DNA from: Balneicella halophila
Lineage (GTDB): Bacteria > Bacteroidota > Bacteroidia > Bacteroidales > Balneicellaceae
Reading direction: 5' to 3'
Length of the DNA stretch: 64,000 bases
NCBI RefSeq assembly: GCF_003096835.1
Contig: NZ_QENZ01000005.1
Span: forward strand, 124,001 to 188,000
Made by a program: the position numbers and the translations under genes. This document shows, piece after piece, positions 26,092 to 34,868 of this stretch; position 1 is the first letter of the stretch, and each line of letters opens with the position of its first letter. The notes under the pieces were generated by a model. It did not search any database, was not told where the DNA came from, and saw nothing but the letters and a program-made list of their open reading frames with translations.

Positions 26092-27280
26092 AAATGTAGC
26101 GGGTAGCGTAAAGCTACCTGCTTCTAAAAGTATCTCTAATCGTGTGTTATTAATACGAGCATTGAGTTATAGTTTCTTACCAATTCATAATCTCTCTGAA
26201 GCAGAAGATACCCTTTTATTAGACAAAGCACTTAACTCGAACACGAACCGCTTTTATACAGGTGATGGTGGCACCACATTTCGGTTTATAACGGCATTTT
26301 TGTCTAAAATAGTTGGGGAGTGGTACATTGACTGCTCTGAACGAATGAAAGAGAGACCTGTGAAGGTATTGGTAGATGCTCTCAATGAACTAGGAGCACA
26401 AATTACATATACCGAGAAAGAAGGCTATCCGCCTCTGCATATTCTAGGTTCTAATTTAAATAAGAGCAAACTTTCTATTGATGGGAGTATTAGTTCGCAA
26501 TATATTACAGCACTTTTGCTTATTGCACCAAGTTTAGTGAATGGCTTAGAACTCAAAATTAAAGGAAATATTGCTTCACGCCCCTATATGGAGATGACTC
26601 TAAAACTCATGGAGGAGTTTGGGGTGAAAACATCATTTGTAGATAATAAAATTTCTATAGCTCCACAAGATTATCAATTTAAGCCGTTTACAGTAGAAGC
26701 TGACTGGTCAGGAGCTTCATATTTTTACGAACTGCTTTCTTTATCGGAAAAAGGAGAATTGTTTCTTGTCGGCCTTACAAGAAATAGTTTGCAAGGAGAT
26801 GCGCAACAAGTAGAATTGTGGAAACAGTTAGGAATTCAAACTAGCTACGAAGAAACAGGAGTGAGGCTAACTAAAGTTCCACGAACTATTGAAAAGTTGC
26901 ATTTTGATTTTTCAGATATGCCAGATTTGGTACAAACTTTTGCTGTCGTTTGTTGTTTCAAAAATATTCCATTTCAATTTACGGGTGTAGAAACGTTGAA
27001 GATTAAAGAAACCAACCGAATAAAGGCTTTGATTCAGGAACTGAAAAAGTTTGGCTATTTACTAACTGAGCAGAAAGAAGGAACTTTGTCGTGGTATGGT
27101 AAAAGAAAAGGTATTGATGAGAAAATGGTGAGCATTAAAACTTACGGTGATCATCGTATGGCGATGGCATTTGCTCCAGTAGCAATTATCCATAGCATTG
27201 AAATTAAAAATCCTGAGGTTGTGAAAAAATCGTTTCCTGATTTTTGGCAAGAATTAAGAAAATTCGATTGCAACCAATGA
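26063..27280 (+). CDS. aroA: 3-phosphoshikimate 1-carboxyvinyltransferase (EPSP synthase)
   Basis: AroA joins PEP and shikimate-3-phosphate to give EPSP in the chorismate pathway. The 405-residue protein has the N-terminal GSVKLPASKSISNRVLLIRALS, TGDGGTTFRFITAFLS with the PEP-binding loop, ERPVKVLVDALNELGA, SISSQYITALLLIAP, the EADWSGASYFYEL segment, IKETNRIKALIQEL and the C-terminal TYGDHRMAMAFAPVAI. No ATG is available near the 5' end. The likely start is GTG 26063, with TTG 26075 or GTG 26078 as alternatives. This puts its first codons inside the end of the pump gene, so it may be translationally coupled to the efflux operon. Confidence 0.95.
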   Translation: MKKQLVKLSKNVAGSVKLPASKSISNRVLLIRALSYSFLPIHNLSEAEDTLLLDKALNSNTNRFYTGDGGTTFRFITAFLSKIVGEWYIDCSERMKERPVKVLVDALNELGAQITYTEKEGYPPLHILGSNLNKSKLSIDGSISSQYITALLLIAPSLVNGLELKIKGNIASRPYMEMTLKLMEEFGVKTSFVDNKISIAPQDYQFKPFTVEADWSGASYFYELLSLSEKGELFLVGLTRNSLQGDAQQVELWKQLGIQTSYEETGVRLTKVPRTIEKLHFDFSDMPDLVQTFAVVCCFKNIPFQFTGVETLKIKETNRIKALIQELKKFGYLLTEQKEGTLSWYGKRKGIDEKMVSIKTYGDHRMAMAFAPVAIIHSIEIKNPEVVKKSFPDFWQELRKFDCNQ

Positions 27281-27308
27281 TAGAATGATATCGTTAGAAA
27301 AGACGCTC

Positions 27309-28181
27309 TTATTTTTCTTCTGTCAATTTATCTTTTGCAATGTCAAGACGTTCTTCCTCTTCTTTAGAGATTTCAGGGTATTCAAGATTCATATCTTCAA
27401 GTGCCTCAATTATAATTTGGCAGGCAGTCATTCGCGTAAACCATTTTTTATCAGCAGGCAAGATATACCAAGGCGCATAATCTTTTGAGGTTTCGTTTAT
27501 AGCATCTTCATAAGCTTTTTGATAATCGTCCCACAATGCACGTTCGTTCATATCTGCAGAAGAAAATTTCCAATTCTTATCGTCTTCATTTATCCTGTCA
27601 AGAAAACGCTCTTTTTGTTCTTCTGGTGAAACGTGCAAAAACAGTTTAATGATTTTAGTGCCATTATTGGCTAAGTGTTTTTCGAAGTTGCGAATGCTCT
27701 GATAGCGATTATTCCAAAATTCTTGATCAAAATCACTTACGTCATCCCAAACCTTTTCATTCAAATTGTATTCCGGATGCACTTTGCATACTAAAACACT
27801 TTCGTAATGGGAGCGATTAAAAATACCAATTTTACCTTTTCGAGGCAATTCCAAATAATGTCTCCACAGAAAATCGTGAGCATAATCATTAGACGTAGGC
27901 GTTTTAAAGCTAGAAACTCTGCATCCTTGAGGATTTACTCCACTCATTACATGCTCTATAAGGCTGTCTTTCCCAGCAGCATCCATAGCTTGCAATACTA
28001 TTAATAGAGATTGACTGCCATCGGCATAGAGTTTTTCCTGCAAATCATACAGGCGTTCTTTTTCAACCACTAGAAGTTTTTTGCCTTCACTCTTAGTGAG
28101 TTCGCCTTTATAAGTGGTTGGAAAATCTTTAAGTTTTATATCCTTTTTTACAAGAAAATCTTTTGAAAAATTAATTTTCAT
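27309..28181 (-). CDS. ppk2: Polyphosphate kinase 2 family protein
   Basis: The 290-residue protein is a single-domain PPK2: a Walker A-like QAMDAAGKDSLIEHVMSGVNPQGC (residues 64-87), lid residues WRHYLELPRKGKIGIFNRSHYESVLV with the Walker B-like segment, and a catalytic region FLHVSPEEQKERFLDR. PPK2 enzymes move phosphate between polyphosphate and nucleoside mono- or diphosphates. The subtype (AMP-, ADP- or both-using) cannot be fixed by eye. Its ATG lies inside the end of hemA (11-bp overlap), so the two are co-translated. It converges on aroA with a 28-bp gap. Confidence 0.93.
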   Translation of the reverse strand: MKINFSKDFLVKKDIKLKDFPTTYKGELTKSEGKKLLVVEKERLYDLQEKLYADGSQSLLIVLQAMDAAGKDSLIEHVMSGVNPQGCRVSSFKTPTSNDYAHDFLWRHYLELPRKGKIGIFNRSHYESVLVCKVHPEYNLNEKVWDDVSDFDQEFWNNRYQSIRNFEKHLANNGTKIIKLFLHVSPEEQKERFLDRINEDDKNWKFSSADMNERALWDDYQKAYEDAINETSKDYAPWYILPADKKWFTRMTACQIIIEALEDMNLEYPEISKEEEERLDIAKDKLTEEK

Positions 28182-29487
28182 GATGTCTGTTTTTATGCTC
28201 TTTTTTCAAGCTGTGAGGATGAATACCAGCTGATTGTTTTGCATAGTCACCAAACATTTTTGAGAGTACTTCTCTGCTTCTTTTTTCGGTTTTAAAAACG
28301 TCTTTAATGTGGGAAATGCTCATTCTAGCTATACGGTTTACAATATTTGATGCAATCAAATCAACTTTTTCGAACTCTTCGTCTGTTAAGTTTGTCCGAT
28401 GGTAAGCCAGCTCTTGTTCTTTCATTTTGTTTAGCCCCATTTGTACACCTTTAAAAATAGGAGAGAGGTGTTGCATTTCAATCCATTCGTGGAGCTCTTC
28501 GCTATTCTGTTTGATGATGTCCTCTGCTAAGGGCACATTTTTAATTCGCAATTCAAGTACCTCGTTATTAACCTGAGACAATTCGTCGATATCAACTAAT
28601 TTTATGTTAGGTAATTTAGAGACATTTGTTGCAACATTTCGTGGTACAGAAAGATCTAAAATAAGTTTTCGTTCCGTATTTCCTTTGAAAAACTCTTTGG
28701 CAACTGTCGGATTTTGAGCACCAGTAGCAACTATGATTACATCTGCTTTCGCGATCTCTTGTGGCAATTCTTTTTCAGATTTGTAAGAAATACTGTATTT
28801 TTCGGCTAAGCTTGCTGCTTTGTCCTCACTGCGATTGACTAAAGTGAGCGTTTTTTTATTCATGTGTCTAACTAAGTTATCACATGTTGTTTTGCCAATT
28901 TCTCCAGTACCATACAGCAGGAAATTCACTTGGTCTAAATCAACTACATTCTCTTTAATATATTGCACAGCAGCATGCGATACAGAAGCTGCTCCATGAC
29001 TTAATTCTGTTTGATTTTTAATCTTTTTACTTGCTTGGAATACATGTGCGAAAATGCGATTGAGCATAGTGTTCACCATTTTCATCTTCTCAGACAGGCG
29101 GTAAGCATTCTTTAGTTGCCCGATAATTTGGAAATCTCCTAAGATTTGTGAATCCAAACCTGCACCAACTCTATATAAATGATTTACAGCTTCGTCTCCA
29201 ACAATATGATAACCGAATTCTTCAAACAGTTTCATAGGACCATTGGAATATTTAACCAACAGTCTCTTTACTAAGTCAATATTATCTGTTTGTGTATATA
29301 CTTCGGTACGATTGCAAGTAGATAGAATAACTACGTTTTCTAACCCGAGAGATTGAGCATCTTTTAAAAAAGCTATTTGCTCATCATTACTTACTGAAAA
29401 AAGTTCTCTGATGTCAACGGGCGTTTGTAAATAACTAACGCCAATAATGTGAAAATTTTTCAATATATCTTGTGTCTTAAATTCCAT
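28171..29487 (-). CDS. hemA: Glutamyl-tRNA reductase
   Basis: HemA reduces glutamyl-tRNA to glutamate-1-semialdehyde, the first committed step of C5 tetrapyrrole synthesis. From ATG 29485-29487 the protein has 438 residues. It shows the N-terminal FHIIGVSYLQTPVDIRELFS, the catalytic cysteine in VILSTCNRTEVY, the substrate loop EILGDFQIIGQLKNAY, the NADPH-binding domain (NFLLYGTGEIGKTTCDNL, LTLVNRSEDKA, IIVATGAQNP, ILDLSVPRNV) and a helical dimerisation tail. A TTG at 29523 extends the frame but would start within a few bases of the predicted transcription start, so the ATG is preferred. Confidence 0.95.
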   Translation of the reverse strand: MEFKTQDILKNFHIIGVSYLQTPVDIRELFSVSNDEQIAFLKDAQSLGLENVVILSTCNRTEVYTQTDNIDLVKRLLVKYSNGPMKLFEEFGYHIVGDEAVNHLYRVGAGLDSQILGDFQIIGQLKNAYRLSEKMKMVNTMLNRIFAHVFQASKKIKNQTELSHGAASVSHAAVQYIKENVVDLDQVNFLLYGTGEIGKTTCDNLVRHMNKKTLTLVNRSEDKAASLAEKYSISYKSEKELPQEIAKADVIIVATGAQNPTVAKEFFKGNTERKLILDLSVPRNVATNVSKLPNIKLVDIDELSQVNNEVLELRIKNVPLAEDIIKQNSEELHEWIEMQHLSPIFKGVQMGLNKMKEQELAYHRTNLTDEEFEKVDLIASNIVNRIARMSISHIKDVFKTEKRSREVLSKMFGDYAKQSAGIHPHSLKKEHKNRHHEN

Positions 29488-29535
29488 AACAACTTTTTCA
29501 ATATCAAACAACCCGTTTTTCAAACTAGGTTTTTA

Positions 29536-29565
29536 CAAAAATAACTAAAATCACATCAGAAGCAA
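29536..29565 (-). promoter_or_regulatory. Promoter of hemA-ppk2
   Basis: On the minus strand a TTG (29563-29565) precedes TATTTTTG (29536-29543) by 19 nt, a full match to the Bacteroidota promoter. Transcription would start near 29530, giving a leader of about 40 nt before the hemA ATG at 29487. Confidence 0.6.
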
Positions 29566-29750
29566 TGTGTAATGCCATTGATTGAGATATTTAGAACTAT
29601 TAAAAATAAAGGGATGTACGATATTTTTATTTTTAATTTACTTTTTGTTTTCATGAGCAAAATACCCCATTAACCCTGCTAAATAATTTCCTTAAAAAAA
29701 CGACATTTTTTACTCTAAAATATGCTCTGTAGCCATTCTGCTTAAGAATA

Positions 29751-29782
29751 TTGTCAATTATAGGCTTTTTTTGTACTTTTGT
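29751..29782 (+). promoter_or_regulatory. Promoter of mutA-mutB
   Basis: TTG (29751-29753) and TACTTTTG (29775-29782) are separated by 21 nt and precede the mutA ATG at 29816. The rest of the 328-bp hemA-mutA divergent region (29488-29815) contains nothing else I recognise. Confidence 0.6.
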
Positions 29783-29815
29783 TGCTGGTAACATTAGATA
29801 TTAAATATAAACAAT

Positions 29816-31678
29816 ATGACCTTAGGAAAAGATTTTTTTAAAGAGTTTCCACCCATTTCTACAGAGCAATGGATGGATAAAATCAATGCAGACCTGAAAG
29901 GTGCAGATTTTAATAGGAAATTAGTATGGCGCACACAGGAGGGGTTCAATGTAAATCCTTTCTATCGTTCAGAAGATTTAGAAGAAATAAATCATCTAGG
30001 CACACTTCCTGGTGAATTTCCATTTGTGAGAGGAAATAAGAAAGGAAAGAATGATTGGTTTATTCGCCAAGACATTAAAGTAAACGATCTTAAAGAAGCC
30101 AACAAAAAAGCATTGAATGTGCTGATGCGTGGTGCTGACAGTATTGGATTTATTCTGGATTGCAAAAAGGAATACACTAAAGAGGATATCAAGACATTGA
30201 TTAATGAATTTCATCTTGAAGTTATTGAGGTGAATTTCATGAATGCTTCTGGAAAAGTATTACCTCACTTTGTAGAAATCGTTGATGAGCTTGGCGTTGA
30301 TAAAACCAAAGTTCGAGGTGGTGTTTGCTTTGCACCGTTCAAGAGATTGAACTGTAAAGGATCATTCAAAAGCACTGCTAAAGAGCAATTCGAAAAGGCT
30401 AAAATGCTTATCGAAGTTAGCAAAGACCTGCCTAACTTTAAGGTCATAAACTTGCAAGCCAAGGTTTTCAATAATGCTGGTTCTTCTATTATTCAAGAGG
30501 TAGGATATTCTCTTGCAATGGGAGTAGAGCTACTAGAAGGTCTATTAGCTGAAGGCTTAAAAATTGAAGAAATTACTCCGAAGATTCGTTTCCACTATGC
30601 AGTTGGGACAACTTATTTTATGGAGATTGCTAAATTCCGAGCTTTACGTTTATTGTGGGCTAAGATTGTAGAAGCTTATAAACCAAAAAATACAGATTAT
30701 TGTAAAATGCACATCCATGCTGAAACATCAGACTGGAACAAAACAGTTTACGATCCATACGTAAATATGTTGCGCACACAAACTGAAGGAATGTCTGCCG
30801 TATTAGGTGGTGTTGATTCTTTTGTATTGAAACCTTTTGATACAGTATTTGAAGAATCTGCAGAATTCTCAGAGCGTATTGCAAGAAATCAACAATTATT
30901 GCTTAAAGAAGAAGTAAATCTGGATAAAGTTGTTGACCCTGCCGGAGGAGCCTATTATATTGAATATCTAACACAAGCTATTGCTGAACATGGTTGGGAT
31001 ATCTTCCTACAGGTGCAAGATCTTGGTGGTTATATCAAAGCTTTTAACGAAGGTTTTGTTAAAAAACACATTACAGAAACGGCTAGAAAGCGTGATATGA
31101 ATATCGCAACCCGTCGCGAAAATTTACTAGGAACCAACCAGTTTCCTAATTTCGAAGAAATGATTACTAACAAAGACAAAATTGCAGATAAGAATACTTG
31201 TTGTTGTTCAAGTAAATCTAATGACAATGGGTTGGAAATCTATCGTGGTGCCGAGGCTTTCGAAGAGTTGCGTCTGAAAACTGATGCTTATTCTGAAAAG
31301 AATGGACGTCCTAAGGTGCAGATGTTAACTATCGGGCATTTAAATATGCGTAAAGCGAGAGCACAATTTGCGTGTAACTTTTTTGCTTGCGCAGGATTTG
31401 AAGTGCATGATCATAATGGATTTAACAGCATTGAAGAGGGAGTGAAATATTGCGAAGAGCAAAAAGCAAAAATTGTAGTGCTGTGTAGTTCTGACGATGA
31501 ATATGCTACGTTAGCTCCAGAAGCCTATGAGAAATTGGATAAAGATGTCATTTTTGTTGTAGCGGGTGCACCTGCTTGTATGGATGAATTAAAAGAAAAA
31601 GGAATTACTAATTTCGTCCACGTAAAATGCAATCTATTAGAGACTTTACAACAGTATCAATCAAAACTTGGAATATAA
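29816..31678 (+). CDS. mutA: Methylmalonyl-CoA mutase small (beta) subunit
   Basis: The 620-residue protein is the non-catalytic partner in the MutA/MutB heterodimer that interconverts succinyl-CoA and methylmalonyl-CoA, part of propionate formation or use. It has the barrel-domain start FFKEFPPISTEQWMDKINADLKGADFNRKLVWRT, the HIHAETSDWNKTVYDPYVNMLRTQTEGMSAVLGG region and the C-terminal flavodoxin-like domain. As expected for the small subunit, that domain lacks the cobalamin DxHxxG motif (it reads IGHLNMRKARA...DHNGFNS instead). A run of three cysteines, NTCCCSSKSND, sits in the interdomain linker near residue 463. mutB follows 57 bp later in the same operon. Confidence 0.95.
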   Translation: MTLGKDFFKEFPPISTEQWMDKINADLKGADFNRKLVWRTQEGFNVNPFYRSEDLEEINHLGTLPGEFPFVRGNKKGKNDWFIRQDIKVNDLKEANKKALNVLMRGADSIGFILDCKKEYTKEDIKTLINEFHLEVIEVNFMNASGKVLPHFVEIVDELGVDKTKVRGGVCFAPFKRLNCKGSFKSTAKEQFEKAKMLIEVSKDLPNFKVINLQAKVFNNAGSSIIQEVGYSLAMGVELLEGLLAEGLKIEEITPKIRFHYAVGTTYFMEIAKFRALRLLWAKIVEAYKPKNTDYCKMHIHAETSDWNKTVYDPYVNMLRTQTEGMSAVLGGVDSFVLKPFDTVFEESAEFSERIARNQQLLLKEEVNLDKVVDPAGGAYYIEYLTQAIAEHGWDIFLQVQDLGGYIKAFNEGFVKKHITETARKRDMNIATRRENLLGTNQFPNFEEMITNKDKIADKNTCCCSSKSNDNGLEIYRGAEAFEELRLKTDAYSEKNGRPKVQMLTIGHLNMRKARAQFACNFFACAGFEVHDHNGFNSIEEGVKYCEEQKAKIVVLCSSDDEYATLAPEAYEKLDKDVIFVVAGAPACMDELKEKGITNFVHVKCNLLETLQQYQSKLGI

Positions 31679-31735
31679 TCCAATAAAAAAGATTGTAGCA
31701 AAATTAGTAAGTAGTTAATCAAAAACAACAAAAAA

Positions 31736-33877
31736 ATGAAACCCAATTTTAAAGATATAGATATAAAAACAAAGAACTCAGGATCTGCTCCATCTCCAAA
31801 AGCAGAGAGCACATGGATGACTGCAGAACAAATTCCTGTAAAACCGACATATACGAAAGAAGATTTAGAAGGGTTAGAGCATTTAGAATATGCAGCCGGT
31901 CTTCCACCATATTTAAGGGGACCTTATTCTGCTATGTATGCGATGCGCCCATGGACAATCCGTCAGTATGCTGGTTTCTCGACAGCTGAAGAGTCTAATG
32001 CATTCTATAGAAGAAACTTAGCTGCAGGTCAAAAAGGACTTTCAATTGCCTTTGACTTGGCCACTCACCGTGGATATGATTCGGATCATGAACGTGTAGT
32101 GGGTGATGTGGGTAAAGCTGGTGTAGCTGTGGACTCTATCCTAGATATGGAAATCTTATTTGACCAAATTCCTTTGGATAAGATGTCTGTTTCCATGACA
32201 ATGAATGGTGCTGTTCTTCCTATTATGGCTTTCTACATCGTTGCAGGTTTGGAGCAAGGCTGTAAGCTTGAGCAACTTTCAGGAACTATTCAAAATGATA
32301 TCTTAAAGGAATTTATGGTGCGTAATACATACATTTATCCACCAGAATTTTCAATGAAAATTATTGCAGATATTTTTGAATACACATCTAAACATATGCC
32401 TAAATTCAACTCAATCTCTATCTCTGGTTACCATATGCAAGAGGCAGGTGCAACCGCTGATATAGAGTTAGCATATACTTTAGCTGATGGTTTAGAGTAT
32501 TTGAAAACTGGTACTAAAGCAGGATTGGATGTTGACGCCTTTGCGCCACGTTTATCTTTCTTCTGGGCGATTGGAATGAATCACTTTATGGAAATTGCTA
32601 AGATGCGTGCTGGACGTTTACTTTGGGCGAAGATTGTAAAAGAATTCAATCCTAAAAATCCAAAGTCTTTAGCATTACGTACGCACTCTCAAACTTCAGG
32701 TTGGTCATTGACAGAGCAAGACCCTTTCAACAATGTGGGACGCACATGTATAGAAGCGATGGCGGCAGCATTAGGTCACACTCAATCATTGCACACCAAT
32801 GCGTTAGATGAGGCGATTGCATTGCCAACGGACTTCTCAGCACGTATTGCACGTAACACACAGCTGTACATTCAAATGGAAACAGAAACTTCACGTTCTC
32901 TTGACCCATGGGCTGGTTCCTATTATGTAGAAGCATTGACTAATGAGTTAGTAGAAAAAGCATGGGCACACATCGAAGAGGTTGAAAGTCTTGGAGGTAT
33001 GGCGAAAGCTATTGAATCTGGTGTGCCAAAACTTAGAATTGAAGAAGCAGCAGCCCGTACACAAGCTAAGATTGATGCAGGACATCAGACTATCGTGGGT
33101 ACTAACAAATACCGATTGGCAAAAGAAGATCCATTGGATATTTTAGAGGTAGACAATACGACAGTTCGTTTAGCACAGATTGAAAGATTGAAAAAATTGC
33201 GTGCTAACCGTAACGAAAAGGAAGTTCAGAAGGCATTACAAGCGATAACTGAGTGTGCAAGAACAGGTAAAGGCAACTTGCTAGAGTTAGCTGTTGATGC
33301 AGCTAAGAAGCGTGCATCATTAGGGGAGATTTCAGATGCCTGTGAAGAGGTATGTGGTAGATATAAAGCAAAAATTCAAACAGTGTCAGGAGTATATTCA
33401 TCAGAAGCAAGAGAAGATAAAGATTTCAAAGAAGCGCAAAGATTAGCAGACGAATTTGCAGATATGACAGGACGTCGTCCTCGTATCATGATTGCTAAAA
33501 TGGGACAGGATGGTCACGATAGAGGTGGTAAAGTTGTCGCTACAGGTTTTGCTGATATAGGTTTTGACGTGGATATGGGACCATTGTTCCAAACGCCAGC
33601 TGAGACTGCAAAACAAGCAGTTGAGAATGATGCACATATTGTAGGTGTATCTTCATTGGCAGCTGGTCACAAAACATTAGTTCCAAATCTTATCGAAGAG
33701 CTTACAAAGTTGGGAAGAGAGGATATTATGGTATATGTTGGTGGAGTAATTCCTCATCAAGACTATGATTTTTTATACGAAGCAGGAGCTATTGGAGTAT
33801 TTGGACCTGGAACCAAAATCCCAGCATGTGCAGTTGAAATTCTGAAGATTCTTATTGAATCATATAAAGAAGAGTAA
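31736..33877 (+). CDS. mutB: Methylmalonyl-CoA mutase large (alpha) subunit, cobalamin-binding
   Basis: The 713-residue catalytic subunit starts with a substrate-threading N-terminal arm and the barrel region [62 protein letters not shown]. Active-site segments [30 protein letters not shown] and [26 protein letters not shown] follow. The C-terminal B12 domain has [15 protein letters not shown], the DxHxxG cobalt-ligand motif, then GVSSLAAGH and YVGGVIP. It needs adenosylcobalamin. The epimerase and MeaB chaperone often found nearby are not in the window. A strong terminator follows. Confidence 0.97.
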   Translation: MKPNFKDIDIKTKNSGSAPSPKAESTWMTAEQIPVKPTYTKEDLEGLEHLEYAAGLPPYLRGPYSAMYAMRPWTIRQYAGFSTAEESNAFYRRNLAAGQKGLSIAFDLATHRGYDSDHERVVGDVGKAGVAVDSILDMEILFDQIPLDKMSVSMTMNGAVLPIMAFYIVAGLEQGCKLEQLSGTIQNDILKEFMVRNTYIYPPEFSMKIIADIFEYTSKHMPKFNSISISGYHMQEAGATADIELAYTLADGLEYLKTGTKAGLDVDAFAPRLSFFWAIGMNHFMEIAKMRAGRLLWAKIVKEFNPKNPKSLALRTHSQTSGWSLTEQDPFNNVGRTCIEAMAAALGHTQSLHTNALDEAIALPTDFSARIARNTQLYIQMETETSRSLDPWAGSYYVEALTNELVEKAWAHIEEVESLGGMAKAIESGVPKLRIEEAAARTQAKIDAGHQTIVGTNKYRLAKEDPLDILEVDNTTVRLAQIERLKKLRANRNEKEVQKALQAITECARTGKGNLLELAVDAAKKRASLGEISDACEEVCGRYKAKIQTVSGVYSSEAREDKDFKEAQRLADEFADMTGRRPRIMIAKMGQDGHDRGGKVVATGFADIGFDVDMGPLFQTPAETAKQAVENDAHIVGVSSLAAGHKTLVPNLIEELTKLGREDIMVYVGGVIPHQDYDFLYEAGAIGVFGPGTKIPACAVEILKILIESYKEE

Positions 33878-33902
33878 TACATAGTTCACATAATTATCTT
33901 GG

Positions 33903-33937
33903 AAGGGCGTAGCATTTTTTTGTCTACGCCCTTTTTT
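33903..33937 (+). terminator. Intrinsic terminator after mutB
   Basis: GGGCGTAG (33905-33912) pairs with CTACGCCC (33924-33931), extended by A-T pairs, and is followed by six T (33932-33937). Confidence 0.9.
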
Positions 33938-34005
33938 AGGCTCTAACTCGTTGTAGATTTAGGAAGTCTTAACAACTTACAAATGGCAAAAACAAATATT
34001 TTAGC

Positions 34006-34013
34006 TATCTTTG
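34006..34013 (+). promoter_or_regulatory. -7 promoter element of the short glycogen synthase gene
   Basis: TATCTTTG is an exact TAnnTTTG match 28 nt before the ATG at 34042. A -33 TTG is not evident. Confidence 0.45.
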
Positions 34014-34041
34014 TATTCTCATATATAGTTAAATAAATTTT

Positions 34042-34854
34042 ATGGAAAAGACTAAGGTTTTATATATCTCACAAGAAATAACACCATTTTTACCAGAGTC
34101 TGTAATTTCAAACATCAGCCGACATTTACCACAAGGAGTTCAAGAATCCGATATGGAGATTCGTACTTTTATGCCTCGTTATGGGGTCATCAATGAGAGA
34201 CGAAATCAATTGCATGAAGTGATTCGCCTTTCTGGAATGAATATTATCATTGATGATTATGACCATCCGTTGATTATAAAAGTTGCCTCAATACAAGCAG
34301 CTAGAATGCAAGTATATTTTATTGATAATGAAGACTTTTTTCATCGAAAGCATGTTTTAAAAGATAAAAAGACAGGAAAATTTTTTGATGACAACGATGA
34401 AAGAGCCTTGTTTTTTGCACGTGGTGTACTGGAAACAGTGAATAAGCTACAGTGGAGACCGGATATTATTCATTGTCATGGATGGTTTACCTTTGCTGTA
34501 CCTTTATTATTAAAGAAAATGTACAGTTACAACACCTTGTTTTCTGATGCTAAAATCGTATATTCATTATACGAAGATAAGTTTGATGGAAAACTCTCTG
34601 AAAATTTAAAAAATAAAATTGAGGATGAAAATATCAAAGAGAGCGATCTGAAATGGCTTGAAGATCCTGATTTTAATGCTGTTTCAAAATTTGCTATTGA
34701 TAGTAGTGATGCTTTCGTAATAGCTGAAGAAGGAGTGAATGAGGAACTAAAAGATTATGTAAAGCAAACAGAGAAGCCAGTCCTAGACACACCTGGACTC
34801 GAGGATTACACAGGGAAGTATGTCGACTTCTACAATTCATTAATTAATAAATAA
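34042..34854 (+). CDS. Short glycogen/starch synthase-like protein (GT5 N-terminal domain only)
   Basis: The 270-residue protein matches only the N-terminal Rossmann half of GT5 glycogen synthases: KVLYISQEITPFLPESVISNISRHLPQGVQ at the start (the ADP-glucose-side loop region), EIRTFMPRYGVINER, a VYFIDNEDFFHRK segment and the conserved DIIHCHGWFTFAVPLLL. The C-terminal GT-B domain with the E-x7-E motif is absent, and the usual KTGGL lysine motif is replaced. Such short proteins recur in Bacteroidales, so this is not a recent truncation. Whether it is catalytic is unclear. It is followed 14 bp later by a DUF4270 lipoprotein gene in the same direction. Confidence 0.82.
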   Translation: MEKTKVLYISQEITPFLPESVISNISRHLPQGVQESDMEIRTFMPRYGVINERRNQLHEVIRLSGMNIIIDDYDHPLIIKVASIQAARMQVYFIDNEDFFHRKHVLKDKKTGKFFDDNDERALFFARGVLETVNKLQWRPDIIHCHGWFTFAVPLLLKKMYSYNTLFSDAKIVYSLYEDKFDGKLSENLKNKIEDENIKESDLKWLEDPDFNAVSKFAIDSSDAFVIAEEGVNEELKDYVKQTEKPVLDTPGLEDYTGKYVDFYNSLINK

Positions 34855-34868
34855 TTCAAACTATTTTT

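Noticed and set aside
29488-29523. TTG start giving a 12-residue longer HemA
   Set aside because: It would begin within a few bases of the predicted transcription start, and the ATG at 29487 gives a normal family N terminus.
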